A stretch of DNA of 64,000 nucleotides from Cyclaneusma minus (lineage: Eukaryota > Ascomycota > Leotiomycetes > Marthamycetales > Marthamycetaceae): contig JAKZHN010000025.1 in NCBI GenBank assembly GCA_037179335.1, positions 310,001-374,000 of the forward strand. The letters are read 5' to 3'. Below the pieces are notes generated by a model that was not told the DNA's origin, made no database searches, and was given only the letters and a program-made list of their open reading frames with translations. Positions within the stretch are counted from its first letter, which is position 1. Each line of letters starts with the position of its first letter. Positions 63,501 to 64,000 of the stretch are shown piece by piece. The position numbers were made by a program, and so were the translations under genes.

Positions 63501-64000
63501 AATGGGCAGAAGCTTTGAGAAACAGATGGCGTTAATATCGAGCCGGGCCCGAGAAGCAGCGATGGTTGTGGTCCTCGCGTGCAGGCTCACGCTTCAATAC
63601 TAATGACTCTTGGGGTTTTAGAAGCAAGAAAGTCACTGCTGTCGAAGCAGAATTCTACCACCGTCTTTCCGTGTTGTTGCTTATGATGAGCTGCCGCGAG
63701 CCACAGTACTCTCTACCGAAGTGCTTCATTTCTGCCGAATTACTCGTCACAAATGACTCATCTCGCCCCATGAGAACCCACCACTCACAAATACGGATCG
63801 TAAGCGGAACTTGTTTGGTCGACTATTAGACTCTACCGTGTACGCAATCCAGTTCCTCATTTTCCATACTTCATCAAGATGTCCTTTTTCGGGTCTGAGA
63901 GATGGAATTAGTGCGAAGTAAGCGGGACTTTTATACCTTTTAAAACACAAGAAGATGTCCTTGGAGTTTTCAGAGAAAGAGTCGTTCAAACACGTGAACC
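60550..64000 (+). repeat. Right array of promoter-like units, inverted orientation
   Basis: Plus-strand TATA boxes lie at 60965, 61284, 61606, 61985, 62310 and 62927, with a weaker TATTTAAAG and CACGTG unit at about 60556-60598. Steps are 319, 322, 379, 325 and 617 bp. Upstream of the boxes is a conserved segment (CTTGCTTTGGAACCTT, then AAGCTAAGC and GGCC). About 195 bp downstream is the family core in reverse orientation, GCTGTCGAAGCAG followed by CACCGTC or CGCCGTC. About 135-145 bp downstream of four boxes is a GTAAG- or GTACA-type word (61421, 61745, 62127, 62448). No coding frame is conserved between units. The array runs to the window edge and is probably longer. Confidence 0.75.
62766..62934. 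promoter_or_regulatory. Divergent TATA pair in the right array
   Basis: A minus-strand TATA (GCTTTTATACCCCTG on plus, at 62766) and a plus-strand TATAAAAAGG at 62927 are 161 bp apart, with a GTCATGTGAG E-box-like site between. The layout matches the pairs at 3.3-6.5 kb. Comparable minus-strand arms lie at about 63389 (degenerate, with CACGTG at about 63410) and 63932. Confidence 0.5.

Overview
The window reads as nuclear DNA of a filamentous ascomycete (Pezizomycotina, perhaps a Dothideomycete). Three things point there: one gene with short introns (74 and 60 nt, GTAAGT donors, CTAAC branch sites, CAG acceptors); a sharp division into GC-balanced DNA and a roughly 40-kb extremely AT-rich block; and repeat copies in that block that differ almost only by C-to-T and G-to-A changes, the signature of repeat-induced point mutation (RIP). 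The species cannot be named from the sequence alone. Layout: (1) 1-6.6 kb, a GC-balanced array of diverged, non-coding promoter-like units, several with a TATA box on each strand about 105-155 bp apart and a CACGTG or related box between them. (2) 6.7-46.8 kb, an AT-rich RIP-mutated graveyard of nested LTR retrotransposons. Five elements could be delimited: A (9780-12738, target duplication AATTC), B (33525-41295, target duplication TTAAT), C (18092-25529, Gypsy-type, minus strand), D (outer LTR pair at 14.86 and 46.53 kb, Copia-type, plus strand) and E (29429-42876, Copia-type, minus strand, split by B). No reading frame there is intact. (3) 46.8-53.3 kb, a tandem array of 19 TATA boxes, all on the minus strand, about 340 bp apart. 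It is the same repeat family as the left flank; an inner group of copies is RIP-mutated, and a 250-bp piece with telomere-like repeats interrupts it. (4) 53.3-60.5 kb, a small gene island with one intact three-exon gene for a DHA1-type MFS transporter (562 aa, minus strand) and one intron-containing tRNA-Glu(CTC) (minus strand). (5) 60.5-64 kb, the same promoter-like repeat family in the opposite orientation, with TATA boxes on the plus strand. The retrotransposon block appears to have grown inside a pre-existing array of promoter-like repeats, since the same family in the same orientation lies on both sides of it. The two real genes sit in an island from which the flanking TATA boxes point outward on both sides. 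The repeat family is the main unexplained feature. It has no conserved open reading frame, but it keeps TATA spacing, an upstream box, an E-box-like site and a conserved internal core. I do not recognise it as a named family and could not search for it.
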